Below are positions 35,701 to 44,081 of a stretch of 64,000 nt of DNA, in pieces; the stretch's first letter is position 1; every line of letters begins with the position of its first letter. The notes beneath the pieces are model-generated. The model made no database searches. It was not told where the DNA came from and saw only the letters and a program-made list of their open reading frames with translations. The DNA lies in NCBI RefSeq assembly GCF_052116585.1, contig NZ_JBQKKT010000009.1:62001-126000 (forward strand), in the 5' to 3' direction. The translations under genes were made by a program, and so were the position numbers. This stretch comes from Luteococcus sp052116585. GTDB lineage: Bacteria; Actinomycetota; Actinomycetes; Propionibacteriales; Propionibacteriaceae.

Positions 35701-38274
35701 GGTCTGGGTGCCGGCCTCGCGGGGACGCTCGTCGGTGGCCCACTGTTGCAGCAGCCCGGTGACCACCTGCAGCGCGGGCGTCCAGCGCTGTTGCAGCAGG
35801 AAGAGGCGGAAGACGGCCTCCTCGAGCTCGGGTGTGGGTTCCAGACTCGTGACGCCATAGTGGGCCAGCACCGTGGTGAGCCGGTCGGCGAAGTCCTGGG
35901 GCAGGTGTTCACGCTCCACGTCCAGGCTGTGCAGATAGCGCTGGAAGAACTCGCGAGTGGTGTGCACCCGGTCGGCGGGACGGCCAGGCGCATCGTCGGT
36001 GTGTGTTCGGTCGGGTTGGTTGCGGTGCAGTTCCACGACGTCGGAGAAGACCTGCAGCAACTCCGCTTCGGCTGTCACCGCACCGGAACTGTCGGGGCGC
36101 TGGGCCAGGTAGCGCTGCAGGGGCAGCGCCGGGTCCTCGACGTCGAAACCCAGCAGGACCTGACGAAGGCTGACGAGGGCTCGGGACGGGGTGTCGGGCT
36201 GCTCCTCTGCCGCGGGCAGGTCGAGCGTCACCTCTGGAGTGCCTGGCTCGGCAAGGGGGTCGTCATCCAACGGCTCCAGCCGGACCAGGGGGGCGCCGGT
36301 CTCCACCTGACTTCCGGCCCGGACGGCGACCTCCTTGACGCGCGCGGCGAACGGAGCGGCGATGATGGTCTCCATCTTCATGGACTCGAGCACCAGCACG
36401 CGATCGCCAGCCGCGACGACATCGCCCTCAGCCACCGGTGTGGCCACCACCAGGGCGGGCGCCTGCGAACGCAGCACACCGCCCTCGTCGCGGCTCACAC
36501 GGTGCACCTGGCCATCGACCTCGATGGTCTGGACCGGGCCGGGATGGCCGAGCAGCACCCGATGCGTGCGGTCGGCAATCGACAACCGGGCGGTGAACTC
36601 GTCCAGACGCACGAAGCCTGTCAGAACGGTGCTGTACTCGTCCGCTGCGCCGAGCCGGACCTCGAAGTCATGCGGGCCCACCCGCAGGACGCGCACCTGA
36701 TGGGTGGTTCCGCGGAGCTTGAGGTCGATGGGGCGGCCCAGTTCGTGGTTCGCCAGCGGCCGTCCACGGCGTGCGGTGTCCAGGAAGCGTGCGCGTTCCA
36801 CATCCTCCGCAGCCAGATAGGCCTCGATGCCCGCAATGACGAGCGCCGCGCCGGAATGGGTGGAGCGCTGCAGGCCACCGGCGGCGCGAGTGCGGTCGAT
36901 CCAGCCGGTGTCGGCCCAGCCGTCGGGTCCGGATCCGTCGACCACGGCGGGCTGGTCGAGCAGGTCGAGCACGAAGGACTTGTTGGTGGTGCCGCCGTCG
37001 ATCACCACGTGGGTGTCGGCCATGGCACGGCGGAGCCTGGCCAGCGCCTCGTCCCGCGTCGCCCCGTGCGCGATGACCTTGGCGATCATCGAGTCGAAGT
37101 CGGCCGGGATCGTGTCGCCTGCCTCGACGCCCGTGTCCACGCGGATCCCCGGGCCCTGGGGGAGCACGAGGTGCTGGATGTGCCCCGGGGCTGGTGCAAA
37201 GTCGCGGTCCGGGTCCTCGGCATTGAGGCGGGCCTCGATGGCATGGCCGATCTCGACAGGCTTCTCGCCGTCGAGGGTGCCTCCGCTGGCGACGTGGAGC
37301 TGCAGCTTCACCAGGTCGGTGCGGGTGGTCAGCTCGGTGATCGGGTGCTCCACTTGGAGACGGGTGTTCACCTCGAGGAAGGCGAAGAGCTCTTCCTCGG
37401 GTTGGTAGAGGAATTCCACGGTGCACGCGCCCCGGTAGCCGACCCGGACGGCAAGGCGTTCGGCGCTGGCCTTCACCTCGGCAACCTTGTCGGCGCTGAG
37501 CAGGGGAGAGGTGGACTCCTCGATGACCTTCTGGTTGCGGCGCTGCACGGTGCAGTCGCGCACGCCCAGGGCCCAGGCTGTCCGGCCGTCACTGATCACC
37601 TGCACCTCGACGTGTCGGGCACCGGTGACCAAGCTCTCGAGGAAGACAACGCCGGAGCCGAAGGCTCGTTCGGCCTCGCCCCGGGTGCGCTCGAAGACGT
37701 CGCGCAGGTCGGCATCGCAGGTGACCTTCTGGATTCCGCGGCCGCCACCGCCCGCCGTGGCCTTCAGCATCAGCGGGTAGCCGATGCGGTTGGCCATCGC
37801 GAGGGCCTCGTCGAGGCTGTCGACGGCACCATCGCTCCACGGGGCGACGGGCACGCCCACCTCCTGGGCGATGAGCTTGGAGCCGATCTTGTCGCCCAAC
37901 TGGCGCATCGCGTCCGCACTCGGACCCACGAAGGTGATGCCGAGCCGGTCGCACAGGTCGGCGAAGGCGGGGTCCTCGGCGACGAAGCCCCAACCAACCC
38001 AAGCGGCGTCCGCGTGGGTCTCCCGAAGAGCACTTTCGAGGAGCTGGAGGTTGAGGTACGGGCGCGTGCTCGCAGGGCCCAGGTCATGGGCGATGTCTGC
38101 CTCGCGCACGAACATGGCATCGGACTCGGCCGTGGTGTGCAGCGCGATCACCGTGATCTGGTGCTGCCCCGGGTGCTCCGCGTTGAGCTCGCGTACCGCG
38201 TGGATCAGCCGCATGGCGGCCTCACCCCGGTTGACGATGGCAAGGCGGCTGATCGTGCGAGTGGGGGTGGGCAT
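32728..38274 (-). CDS. multidomain acyl-CoA carboxylase (eukaryote-like fusion)
   Basis: A single 1848-residue chain. Biotin carboxylase occupies about residues 1–450 (GWGFVAEDPAF, KATAGGGGRGIQKV, EVNTRLQVEHPITE). A linker and BCCP follow, with the biotinyl Lys in VLESMKMETI at about 633. About 720–1200 is a helical region similar in position to the central domain of eukaryotic acetyl-CoA carboxylases. The carboxyltransferase halves follow (YPYELFGLV, SSGARISMESG, GGYDRIMGPNGQ, NLSGFDGSPESM, GGAFVVFSKALN). It makes malonyl-CoA or a similar product. ATG 38274 begins the conserved region. Confidence 0.92.
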   Translation of the reverse strand: MPTPTRTISRLAIVNRGEAAMRLIHAVRELNAEHPGQHQITVIALHTTAESDAMFVREADIAHDLGPASTRPYLNLQLLESALRETHADAAWVGWGFVAEDPAFADLCDRLGITFVGPSADAMRQLGDKIGSKLIAQEVGVPVAPWSDGAVDSLDEALAMANRIGYPLMLKATAGGGGRGIQKVTCDADLRDVFERTRGEAERAFGSGVVFLESLVTGARHVEVQVISDGRTAWALGVRDCTVQRRNQKVIEESTSPLLSADKVAEVKASAERLAVRVGYRGACTVEFLYQPEEELFAFLEVNTRLQVEHPITELTTRTDLVKLQLHVASGGTLDGEKPVEIGHAIEARLNAEDPDRDFAPAPGHIQHLVLPQGPGIRVDTGVEAGDTIPADFDSMIAKVIAHGATRDEALARLRRAMADTHVVIDGGTTNKSFVLDLLDQPAVVDGSGPDGWADTGWIDRTRAAGGLQRSTHSGAALVIAGIEAYLAAEDVERARFLDTARRGRPLANHELGRPIDLKLRGTTHQVRVLRVGPHDFEVRLGAADEYSTVLTGFVRLDEFTARLSIADRTHRVLLGHPGPVQTIEVDGQVHRVSRDEGGVLRSQAPALVVATPVAEGDVVAAGDRVLVLESMKMETIIAAPFAARVKEVAVRAGSQVETGAPLVRLEPLDDDPLAEPGTPEVTLDLPAAEEQPDTPSRALVSLRQVLLGFDVEDPALPLQRYLAQRPDSSGAVTAEAELLQVFSDVVELHRNQPDRTHTDDAPGRPADRVHTTREFFQRYLHSLDVEREHLPQDFADRLTTVLAHYGVTSLEPTPELEEAVFRLFLLQQRWTPALQVVTGLLQQWATDERPREAGTQTRTVLDRLVVATQRRFPRIGDLARNIRFAWFDRPALEAQRSTALSQVPELLGHLRSLPDGDTRQAVVEELVQAPDRLVGFMSPMALIAETGEEPLLGILAQRHYRGHGLHDVTETARDGRPLVTAAYTIDDQPTWLVSTVASLDEFTSGSALTALLQHLVAERPAAHDAVVDLYLQTETDLPTEELASDIMARARATGLITELRRLVVCVLPTDGEVSYFTLRPTDDDLTEERVQRGQHPMVGRQLNLKRLTNFDLQRLEAPGSTVLLRATAHSNPDDTRLVALSQVRRLSVLRDDAGQVTAMPHLERALVQATEAIRRARTGASKGQLDNNHVWIHVWGDHDLDLRNLGQLERTLAPITADAGITEVCVQGRVTRTPGGEPVPTVVRFSLQPGFGVRFQIQDPTTEPLAPINAYDEKVLRARRRGLVYPYELFGLVASSRGSAVELDLDESGALVPADREPGLNTAGIIVADVSTPTPIHPQGVRRIVLFGDPLKSLGSIGGAEAERIVAAIDLAEREQLPVDWFTLSSGARISMESGTENMDAVAHALRRIVNFTQDGGEINVIVAGINVGAQPYWNAEATMLMHTKGILVMTPDSAMVLTGKQSLDFSGGVSAEDNYGIGGYDRIMGPNGQAQYWADDLAGAQQILMRHYEHTYVAPGESRPREIPTTDEDSRNMGLAPHSCEGSDFSTVAEIFSADRNPDRKKPFDIRTVMRAVADLDHEPLERWAGMADADTSVVFDTTIGGMPICLVGIESKPTPRAGLLPADGPDSFTAGTLFPRSSKKTARAINAASGNRPLVVLANLSGFDGSPESMRNLQLEYGAEIGRAMVNFDGPIVFTVISRYHGGAFVVFSKALNDKMTVLALEGSYASVIGGAPAAAVVFNREVTKRVEADPRLVEVKARIEQADEAARVPLQAELAELRETVRAEMISTVAAEFDGVHNVHRAVEVGSIDEVVSVETLRPRIIQILRQAQSSTAQFPRAQSPAGD

Positions 38275-38437
38275 GCGTCCTCCGGGCTCAGAAAGTGCGA
38301 ACACCGCGACGCTAGTCCTGTGGGAGCCTCCAACCACGAATGGAAATCCGCAGAGTCGCAGGGTCATTCTTGGTGGGATCCCTACAAAGACGGGTCGGCG
38401 CGGTTCGGTTCGCCCTGCTCCCAGTCAGATTGCCGAC

Positions 38438-39907
38438 TCATGCAGCTTCGGTCCAGACGGATGTCGGTCCGAACACTGGGTCAGCGCACTGCGGCGCGTC
38501 GGGGCGGCCCAGCTCCAGCGTGCGGCTGGGCGTGACGAGATACCGGAAACCGAGTGGTGACTGCCACAGGAGGACGCCGGGTAGGGGTTGCTGAACCCGC
38601 CATCCGGAATGTGTCTTGGCGCGGTGCGTCGAACGGCTCAGGGGTGCGAGGTTGTCCGGATGCGTTGGGCCCCCGATTCGCCGCCATCGTTCGGGCGGGG
38701 ACTCGTCGGCATCCCCGGATGGGCCAAGCCAAGGGACCGTGTGATCCAGATCAAGACCGCCCGAGGTTCGGTGGGACCAGGGGAAGGCCTCGAACTCGTT
38801 GCGGAGCTCCACTGCCTCACGCATGGTCGGCGGGCACTCGTAGGCATCGCTGGCCACCTGGTGGTTCTGGTCGATGACGGGTCTGATCGTTACCCGGTGG
38901 TGCCCGAACAGGTCGTGCGCCCACTCGGCCAGCGTGGCTCCAAGATCGCGGGAGCGCATCAGCCCTTCGCCGTTGGCCAGGGTGAGGTCCGTGAGATGCA
39001 CCGCAACGTGAGCCCGGGGGAGAAGAGCATCGGGGTCCACGGTGACGGTTCCACAGGCGTGGCCAGCCTGTCCCCGACGATCACAGATCTGCTCGAAGTC
39101 CTCGGTCGGTGGCAACTGGTCCAGCAAGGAAGCCTGGATCAGTTGCAGCGCCTGGGCCGGACGGCCGAGGATGCCCAAGGCCCGTGCCCTTCGGGCAGCC
39201 TCGGGTTCCTGGCTACCGCCGTCGGCAAGGATGCGCGCCAAACGGTCCACCTGGGCGTCGAGGACGATCGCGTCGGGTGCGTCAAGCACGGCAGTGAGGG
39301 CGGTAGTGCCTTCGCCGGCAGCATCAACCCACACACCTCGGGCGTCACGGGCGGCTGCTCGCCGCCGATCGCTCAGTTCGGGATCAAGGCGGTCCAGGAC
39401 CAGTCCTTCCACCAACCTGCGGATACGGGAAAAGCCCATGCCATCGATCTGTGCGTGCAGCTCACGATCGACCAGGCCCGCCTGCTGCTGATCGAGCTCT
39501 TGGGTCCAGGTGGCGATCCGCCGTGCCTGCCAGACGGGCAGTCCACCCGACATCACGCGCGACCACAGACAGGGCATTCGGTGCCGCAGGTCCAAGGCGT
39601 TCGAGATCAGACATTGCCCCTCAGACGGGGGCATGTGCAGTGCAGCAGCCAACTCCAGTACGCAGTGTTCGGCAACCTCGGGCGTTCCGTCGGAACCCAG
39701 GCGAACAGGACGTTCCCGTCCCGGCAGGCTGGGCGTGCTGTCGTCGGTCCACGAGTACAGATCGGCGAAGTGCGCGGCCAGTGCCAGCTCCCTGGCCTCG
39801 GAGGCCAGGCGCGCGGCCCGCTCCTGTCGCATGGCCTCGAGGCAGGACAGGGCATCAACCGGCGTGTCCTCTGCGGTGGTTGGCGTCGTGCCCCACTGTG
39901 CCGTCAT
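38438..39907 (-). CDS. HNH endonuclease signature protein (DUF222/HNH)
   Basis: A 489-residue protein of the large actinobacterial DUF222–HNH family. The N-terminal DUF222 region (to about residue 340) is helical; the C-terminus has the HNH-like LDLDHTVPWLGPSG, HPDNLAPLSRSTHRAKTH. ATG 39907 is preferred over GTG 39913 on ribosome-binding-site spacing (AGGGGGTGG). These proteins are multicopy in many actinobacteria, can sit in mobile regions, and their function is not established. Confidence 0.85.
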   Translation of the reverse strand: MTAQWGTTPTTAEDTPVDALSCLEAMRQERAARLASEARELALAAHFADLYSWTDDSTPSLPGRERPVRLGSDGTPEVAEHCVLELAAALHMPPSEGQCLISNALDLRHRMPCLWSRVMSGGLPVWQARRIATWTQELDQQQAGLVDRELHAQIDGMGFSRIRRLVEGLVLDRLDPELSDRRRAAARDARGVWVDAAGEGTTALTAVLDAPDAIVLDAQVDRLARILADGGSQEPEAARRARALGILGRPAQALQLIQASLLDQLPPTEDFEQICDRRGQAGHACGTVTVDPDALLPRAHVAVHLTDLTLANGEGLMRSRDLGATLAEWAHDLFGHHRVTIRPVIDQNHQVASDAYECPPTMREAVELRNEFEAFPWSHRTSGGLDLDHTVPWLGPSGDADESPPERWRRIGGPTHPDNLAPLSRSTHRAKTHSGWRVQQPLPGVLLWQSPLGFRYLVTPSRTLELGRPDAPQCADPVFGPTSVWTEAA

Positions 39908-40301
39908 GTCCACCCCCTGTTCAATTGCGATCTGCTCGATTGCGAGGTCTCACCCCGCTGGCCGTTGTTGGCCAGGGTGCTGACCCCAGAATCGACTCGA
40001 TCACCTGTTCTAATAATAGTGTCTGTGGGTGACTTGGACAAGTGCCCGCTGAGGTGGGAAATCGCCTGCATCGCACGGTCGCGGCGGGGAGCGGCATTGG
40101 TGGGAAAGGCATTGGCTGGTGAATGCGGAGGAGACCGATGAGCTTGGCGGTGCGGTTGGCAGTGCAGCCTGTGGGCGCGCTCGTGGTGAAGTCTCCCGAT
40201 GTAGCGCGCCATTTTCGATCAGGGTTTTGTCCCAGGCCGCAACTACAGTTGGTCCGGCCGGTGGCGCCCCACCGGTGAGCGAGATCCTGGAAGTGAAATC
40301 T
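39908..40301. other. intergenic region with divergent promoters
   Basis: This 394-bp stretch separates the divergent HNH and dusB genes. Its middle (about 40005–40025) is AT-rich by local standards, with CTAATAATAGTG, a plausible -10 region. No coding ORF with a supported start, RNA gene or repeat is seen. An in-frame upstream extension of dusB (to 40119) looks non-conserved. Confidence 0.5.
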
Positions 40302-41456
40302 GTGAGCGTCTATCCGCCCCTTCGCCTGTCGGCACCCAGCAAGACCGATGCCGTCGTCGTCGAGACTCCCGTGGTGCTGGCCCCGATGGCCGGCATCACC
40401 AACCGCGCCTTCCGTCAGCTGTGCGCCGAACAGGGCGCGGGGCTCTACGTGTGCGAGATGCTCACCAGTCGCGGCATCGTCATCCAGGACCGCAAGACCA
40501 AGAAGATGCTCGGCTTCGCGCCCAACGAGAAGGTCCGCAGCGTCCAGACCTACGGCGTCGACCCGGAGATGGTGGCCCGCGCCACCCACGTCCTGTGTGA
40601 CCAGTACGGGGTCGACCACGTCGACCTGAACTTCGGCTGCCCTGTGCCGAAGGTGACCCGCAAGGGTGGCGGAGGCGCCCTGCCGTGGAAGCAGGACCGT
40701 TTCCGCGCCATCCTGCGCGCCGTGGTCAAGGCCGCCGACAGCTATGGCGTCCCGGTGACCATGAAGACCCGCAAGGGCATCGACGACGACCACCTGTACT
40801 ACCTGGATGCGGGGCGGATCGCGCAGGAGGAGGGGGCTGCCGCCATCTGTCTGCATGCCCGCACCGTGGGCGAGGCCTATTCCGGGGAGGCCGACTGGGA
40901 TGCCATCGCACGCCTGGTGGAACACGTCGACATCCCGGTGCTGGGCAATGGCGACATCTGGGAGGCCAGCGACGCCATGCGCATGATGGAGCAGACCGGC
41001 GCTGCGGGTGTCGAGGTCGGACGGGGCTGCCTCGGCCGCCCCTGGCTCTTCCGCGACCTGGCCGATGCCTTCGCCGGGCGCCAGACGCAGACCAGGCCGA
41101 CGCTGGGTGAGGTCGCGGCGATGGTGCGTCGTCACGGCGAACTGCTCGCGGAGATCATGGGGGAGAAGTACGGTCTCACCGATCTGCGCAAGCACATGGC
41201 CTGGTACTTCAAGGGCTTCCCGGTGGGTGGTGAGCTCCGCCACCAGCTGGCGATGATCAGCGACTTCGAGACCTTCGACGGGCTGCTGGCGCAGCTCGAC
41301 CACGACGCCCCCTTCCCCGAGATGGAGCTGGGCAAGCCCCGTGGCCGCCAGGGGACCCCGCGCGCGAAGGTGATCCTTCCCTACGGCTGGTACGACGACA
41401 CGAGCGGACTGGACCTCGAACTCGACGAGGATGACGCCGCAGGTTCTGGAGGCTGA
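40302..41456 (+). CDS. dusB: tRNA-dihydrouridine synthase
   Basis: A 384-residue FMN enzyme reducing uridine in tRNA. TIM-barrel features: PVVLAPMAGITNRAFRQLC, EMLTSRGI, DLNFGCPVPKVTRKGGG (catalytic Cys), MKTRKG, ICLHARTVGEAYSG, VLGNGDIWEA, GVEVGRGCLGRPWLF, and a C-terminal helical domain. Start GTG 40302 has GGAAG upstream; GTG 40293 and 40275 are alternatives. dgt follows almost directly. Confidence 0.94.
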   Translation: MSVYPPLRLSAPSKTDAVVVETPVVLAPMAGITNRAFRQLCAEQGAGLYVCEMLTSRGIVIQDRKTKKMLGFAPNEKVRSVQTYGVDPEMVARATHVLCDQYGVDHVDLNFGCPVPKVTRKGGGGALPWKQDRFRAILRAVVKAADSYGVPVTMKTRKGIDDDHLYYLDAGRIAQEEGAAAICLHARTVGEAYSGEADWDAIARLVEHVDIPVLGNGDIWEASDAMRMMEQTGAAGVEVGRGCLGRPWLFRDLADAFAGRQTQTRPTLGEVAAMVRRHGELLAEIMGEKYGLTDLRKHMAWYFKGFPVGGELRHQLAMISDFETFDGLLAQLDHDAPFPEMELGKPRGRQGTPRAKVILPYGWYDDTSGLDLELDEDDAAGSGG

Positions 41457-41457
41457 G

Positions 41458-42633
41458 ATGTGCAACCAGTGTGACGACCCGAACAGCACGACGCCGCACG
41501 CGTCGGACGCGCCCGATGCCCCGGCGCCAGAGGTGATGCCCCGAGCCGTTGCCTGGGCGCAGACCATGCACGGACACGGCGACGAGGACGTCGTGCGGGC
41601 CCACCGGGACTCGCACGCCACGATGCAGACCGGTCCGGTGCTCGGGCGCGAGGCGCGTGAGGAACGCGAGGCCCTCACACTCCGCCCAGGCGCCACCTTG
41701 GCCCGAGGCGCAGGGGATCGCGCCGTCGAGGAAGAACCGGACAGCGAACGCACCTGCTTCGAGCGCGACCGTGACCGGATCGTCCACTCGCCCGCCTTTC
41801 GTCGCCTGGCAGGAAAGACGCAGGTGGTGGTCTACCCGACCGACCACCAGCGCACCCGTCTGACCCATGCGATCGAGGTGGCACAGGTGGCCACGTCCAT
41901 TGCCCGCGGAGTTGGCGCCAATGTCGCCCTGGCCGATGCCATCGCCCTGGGCCACGACTGCGGTCATGGTCCGGGTGGGCATGCCTCCGAAGATGCCTTT
42001 GACGCCTTCATCCTGGAGGGTTATGACCACGGCCCGTGGGGTGCGAACGTCGTGCTCACCGACCTGAACCTCTGTCTGCAGACCCTCGACGGGATCCGCA
42101 ACCACTCGTGGAGTCGCCCGGCGCCGGGCACGATCGAGGGCGAGATCGTCAGCTGGAGCGATCGGATCGCCTACTGTGCCCATGATCTGGAGGACGCGAT
42201 CCACGCTGGCATCGTGACCCTCGACGACCTACCTGAGGAGGTTGCGGCGATCGCAGGGGTGGGGCGGCGTGCCCAGCTGGGCACCTTCATCCGAGCCGTG
42301 ATCCAGACCACCAACCACACCGGCCAGGTCGGGATGGACGCTGAGACCGCCTCGGCTCTGGCCGCGCTGCGCAGATTCAACTACGAACGCATCTACACAC
42401 GGCCCGACTCAGTGGCCCAGTCCCATGCCGTGGTGGAAGTTCTTCGAGGACTGGTGGAACGCTATGTCGCACGTCCGGAGCTGATGCCCGCGGACTACCG
42501 CTGGGATGACATCGTTCGAGGTGCCGTCACCTATGTGGGTGGCATGACCGATCGCTTCGCCTTCGAACAGGCAGAGAACCTCTTGGGGTGGAGCAAGGAC
42601 CGGCTGCCCCGAGGCATCGGCCGGGGAGCCTGA
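41458..42633 (+). CDS. dgt: deoxyguanosinetriphosphate triphosphohydrolase
   Basis: A 391-residue HD-domain dNTPase. RLTHAIEVAQVA, GHDCGHGPGGHASEDAFDAF, and WSDRIAYCAHDLEDA supply the H...HD...D metal site. An N-terminal region of about 100 residues starts MCNQCDDP (a CxxC) and is unusual. Good ribosome-binding site TGGAGG; 1 nt after dusB, so likely co-transcribed. Confidence 0.93.
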   Translation: MCNQCDDPNSTTPHASDAPDAPAPEVMPRAVAWAQTMHGHGDEDVVRAHRDSHATMQTGPVLGREAREEREALTLRPGATLARGAGDRAVEEEPDSERTCFERDRDRIVHSPAFRRLAGKTQVVVYPTDHQRTRLTHAIEVAQVATSIARGVGANVALADAIALGHDCGHGPGGHASEDAFDAFILEGYDHGPWGANVVLTDLNLCLQTLDGIRNHSWSRPAPGTIEGEIVSWSDRIAYCAHDLEDAIHAGIVTLDDLPEEVAAIAGVGRRAQLGTFIRAVIQTTNHTGQVGMDAETASALAALRRFNYERIYTRPDSVAQSHAVVEVLRGLVERYVARPELMPADYRWDDIVRGAVTYVGGMTDRFAFEQAENLLGWSKDRLPRGIGRGA

Positions 42634-42752
42634 CGGGTCGCAACCATCAAGCAACCCTCAAGGTGATGGGTGCGCGACGCGCCGAACAGGACCTATCGTG
42701 ATGCCGTGCTGCGATCGGGGGATCGCGGGCAGGACCGAGGGGGTGTGCAGAC

Positions 42753-43214
42753 ATGGCGGCCGCGCCGAAGAAGAAGTCCGATCCGACCATCGTGATCGTG
42801 TTGATCATCTGCATCCTGGTGGGCATGTGGCAGGGCGCCCGCGGTCTGGTGCACGGCGCCTCCGCAGGGGAGCGGAGCCGATCCGATGTCATCTCGGTGG
42901 AGAATGCGCGCACCTTGAATGGCAGTCTGAGGGTCAGCACGTCGATGTGCAGTGACACGTCCGGTCTGGATTCGGTGCGCTACCGGGTGGAGGACTCGAC
43001 GGGTCGCGAGGTGGCCAAACAGCAGTCCAGCTATGTCGCGGGGCGTCTGCGACAGACGGCGAACCTGGGCACGGGACTACCGGCCGGGCGCTATCGCGTG
43101 GAAGTCGCCTGCCTGAGCAATGGCCAGCCCACGGGTGAGACCAAGAGCACGCATGTCACCGTCGGTGAAGCGAAGAACCATCGCCCCGCAGACCTCCCGC
43201 GCACGGGAGACTGA
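42753..43214 (+). CDS. membrane-anchored extracytoplasmic protein
   Basis: A 153-residue protein: short basic N-terminus, a membrane helix (IVIVLIICILVGMWQGA), then a beta-rich extracytoplasmic domain with two Cys (STSMCSDTS, EVACLSN). It ends exactly at LPRTGD, resembling an LPXTG sorting motif but with no following hydrophobic segment or basic tail. Function unknown. Confidence 0.7.
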   Translation: MAAAPKKKSDPTIVIVLIICILVGMWQGARGLVHGASAGERSRSDVISVENARTLNGSLRVSTSMCSDTSGLDSVRYRVEDSTGREVAKQQSSYVAGRLRQTANLGTGLPAGRYRVEVACLSNGQPTGETKSTHVTVGEAKNHRPADLPRTGD

Positions 43215-43256
43215 ACCTCTCAGTCGGTTCGCGCCAAGTGATCGGTTGCCCTCCGA

Positions 43257-44015
43257 TCAGGGATGCAGTCGTTCGCGCAGATCGTCGGGCAGCAGGCGCC
43301 CCGCACGCATCAGCCGGTTGGCCATCACCACGGTGAGGTTCTGGCCGGCCATGATGCCCACCAGCACCAGCAGCTGGGCCGCGCCGGCCTGCAAGGCGGA
43401 TCCGCCGCCCAGCAGGACGCCGACGAAGGCGCCGGGCAGCGTCACCAGGCCCACGGTGCGGGTCGTGTCCAGATTGGGCACCAGCGCGTCGGGGACGGTG
43501 CGTCGGGTGACCAGTTCGATGGCCTCGTGCCGCTGAAAGCCCAACGAGAGGGCTGCCTCATAGGTGGGGATGTTCTCGCGCAGAGCCGAGAACTGCCGAC
43601 GCCCGAACAGGGTGTGCGCCGTCATCATGTTGCCGATCACGATGCCCGCCAAGGGGATCAGCGCGGCACCGGTGAAGGGCGATGCGCCCACGCCGAAGAT
43701 CACCAGCAGTACGGGTACGACACCACAGGCCATCGCCAGCGCGGTCCAGGGCCAGGACGACCCCACACCAGTGCGCTTCACGGTCGTCCGCACGGCGACG
43801 GCGAGCATGACCAGGCTGAAGGCCAGGGCGAGCCAGACATTGCGCAGGGCACCCACGATGATCAGGGAGACCGCGGCGAGTTGCAGTGCTGCGCGGACGG
43901 CAGCCACGACGCTCTGCCGGGCCAGCCCAACCCGGCCCCACCAGGATGTGGCTGCGGCCAGCGCCACCAGCAGGACCAGGGCCAGCACCAGTTGCCATCC
44001 GGGTTCGACGATCAC
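43257..44015 (-). CDS. FetB/UPF0014 family membrane protein
   Basis: A 252-residue integral membrane protein with about seven helices, of the UPF0014/FetB family. Typical segments: RAALQLAAVSLIIVG, PLAGIVIGNMMTAHTL, RRTVPDALVPNLDTTRTVGLVTLPGAFVGVLLGG. E. coli FetB works with ATPase FetA in iron export; no partner lies beside it here. GTG 44015. Confidence 0.85.
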   Translation of the reverse strand: MIVEPGWQLVLALVLLVALAAATSWWGRVGLARQSVVAAVRAALQLAAVSLIIVGALRNVWLALAFSLVMLAVAVRTTVKRTGVGSSWPWTALAMACGVVPVLLVIFGVGASPFTGAALIPLAGIVIGNMMTAHTLFGRRQFSALRENIPTYEAALSLGFQRHEAIELVTRRTVPDALVPNLDTTRTVGLVTLPGAFVGVLLGGGSALQAGAAQLLVLVGIMAGQNLTVVMANRLMRAGRLLPDDLRERLHP

Positions 44016-44081
44016 CGGGCAAGTCTATGACTCGCACACCGGCGGGCGGGCAGGCAGCGCGACGGCGATACACTCCCTCCC

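Noticed and set aside
35203..38535. 1110-residue open frame on the plus strand
   Set aside because: It is the antisense shadow of the carboxylase gene, which has clear domains; GC-rich codon bias keeps the opposite frame open.
38438..39907. HNH protein as a homing endonuclease or mobile intron
   Set aside because: DUF222–HNH proteins are common free-standing chromosomal genes; no intron or intein boundary seen.
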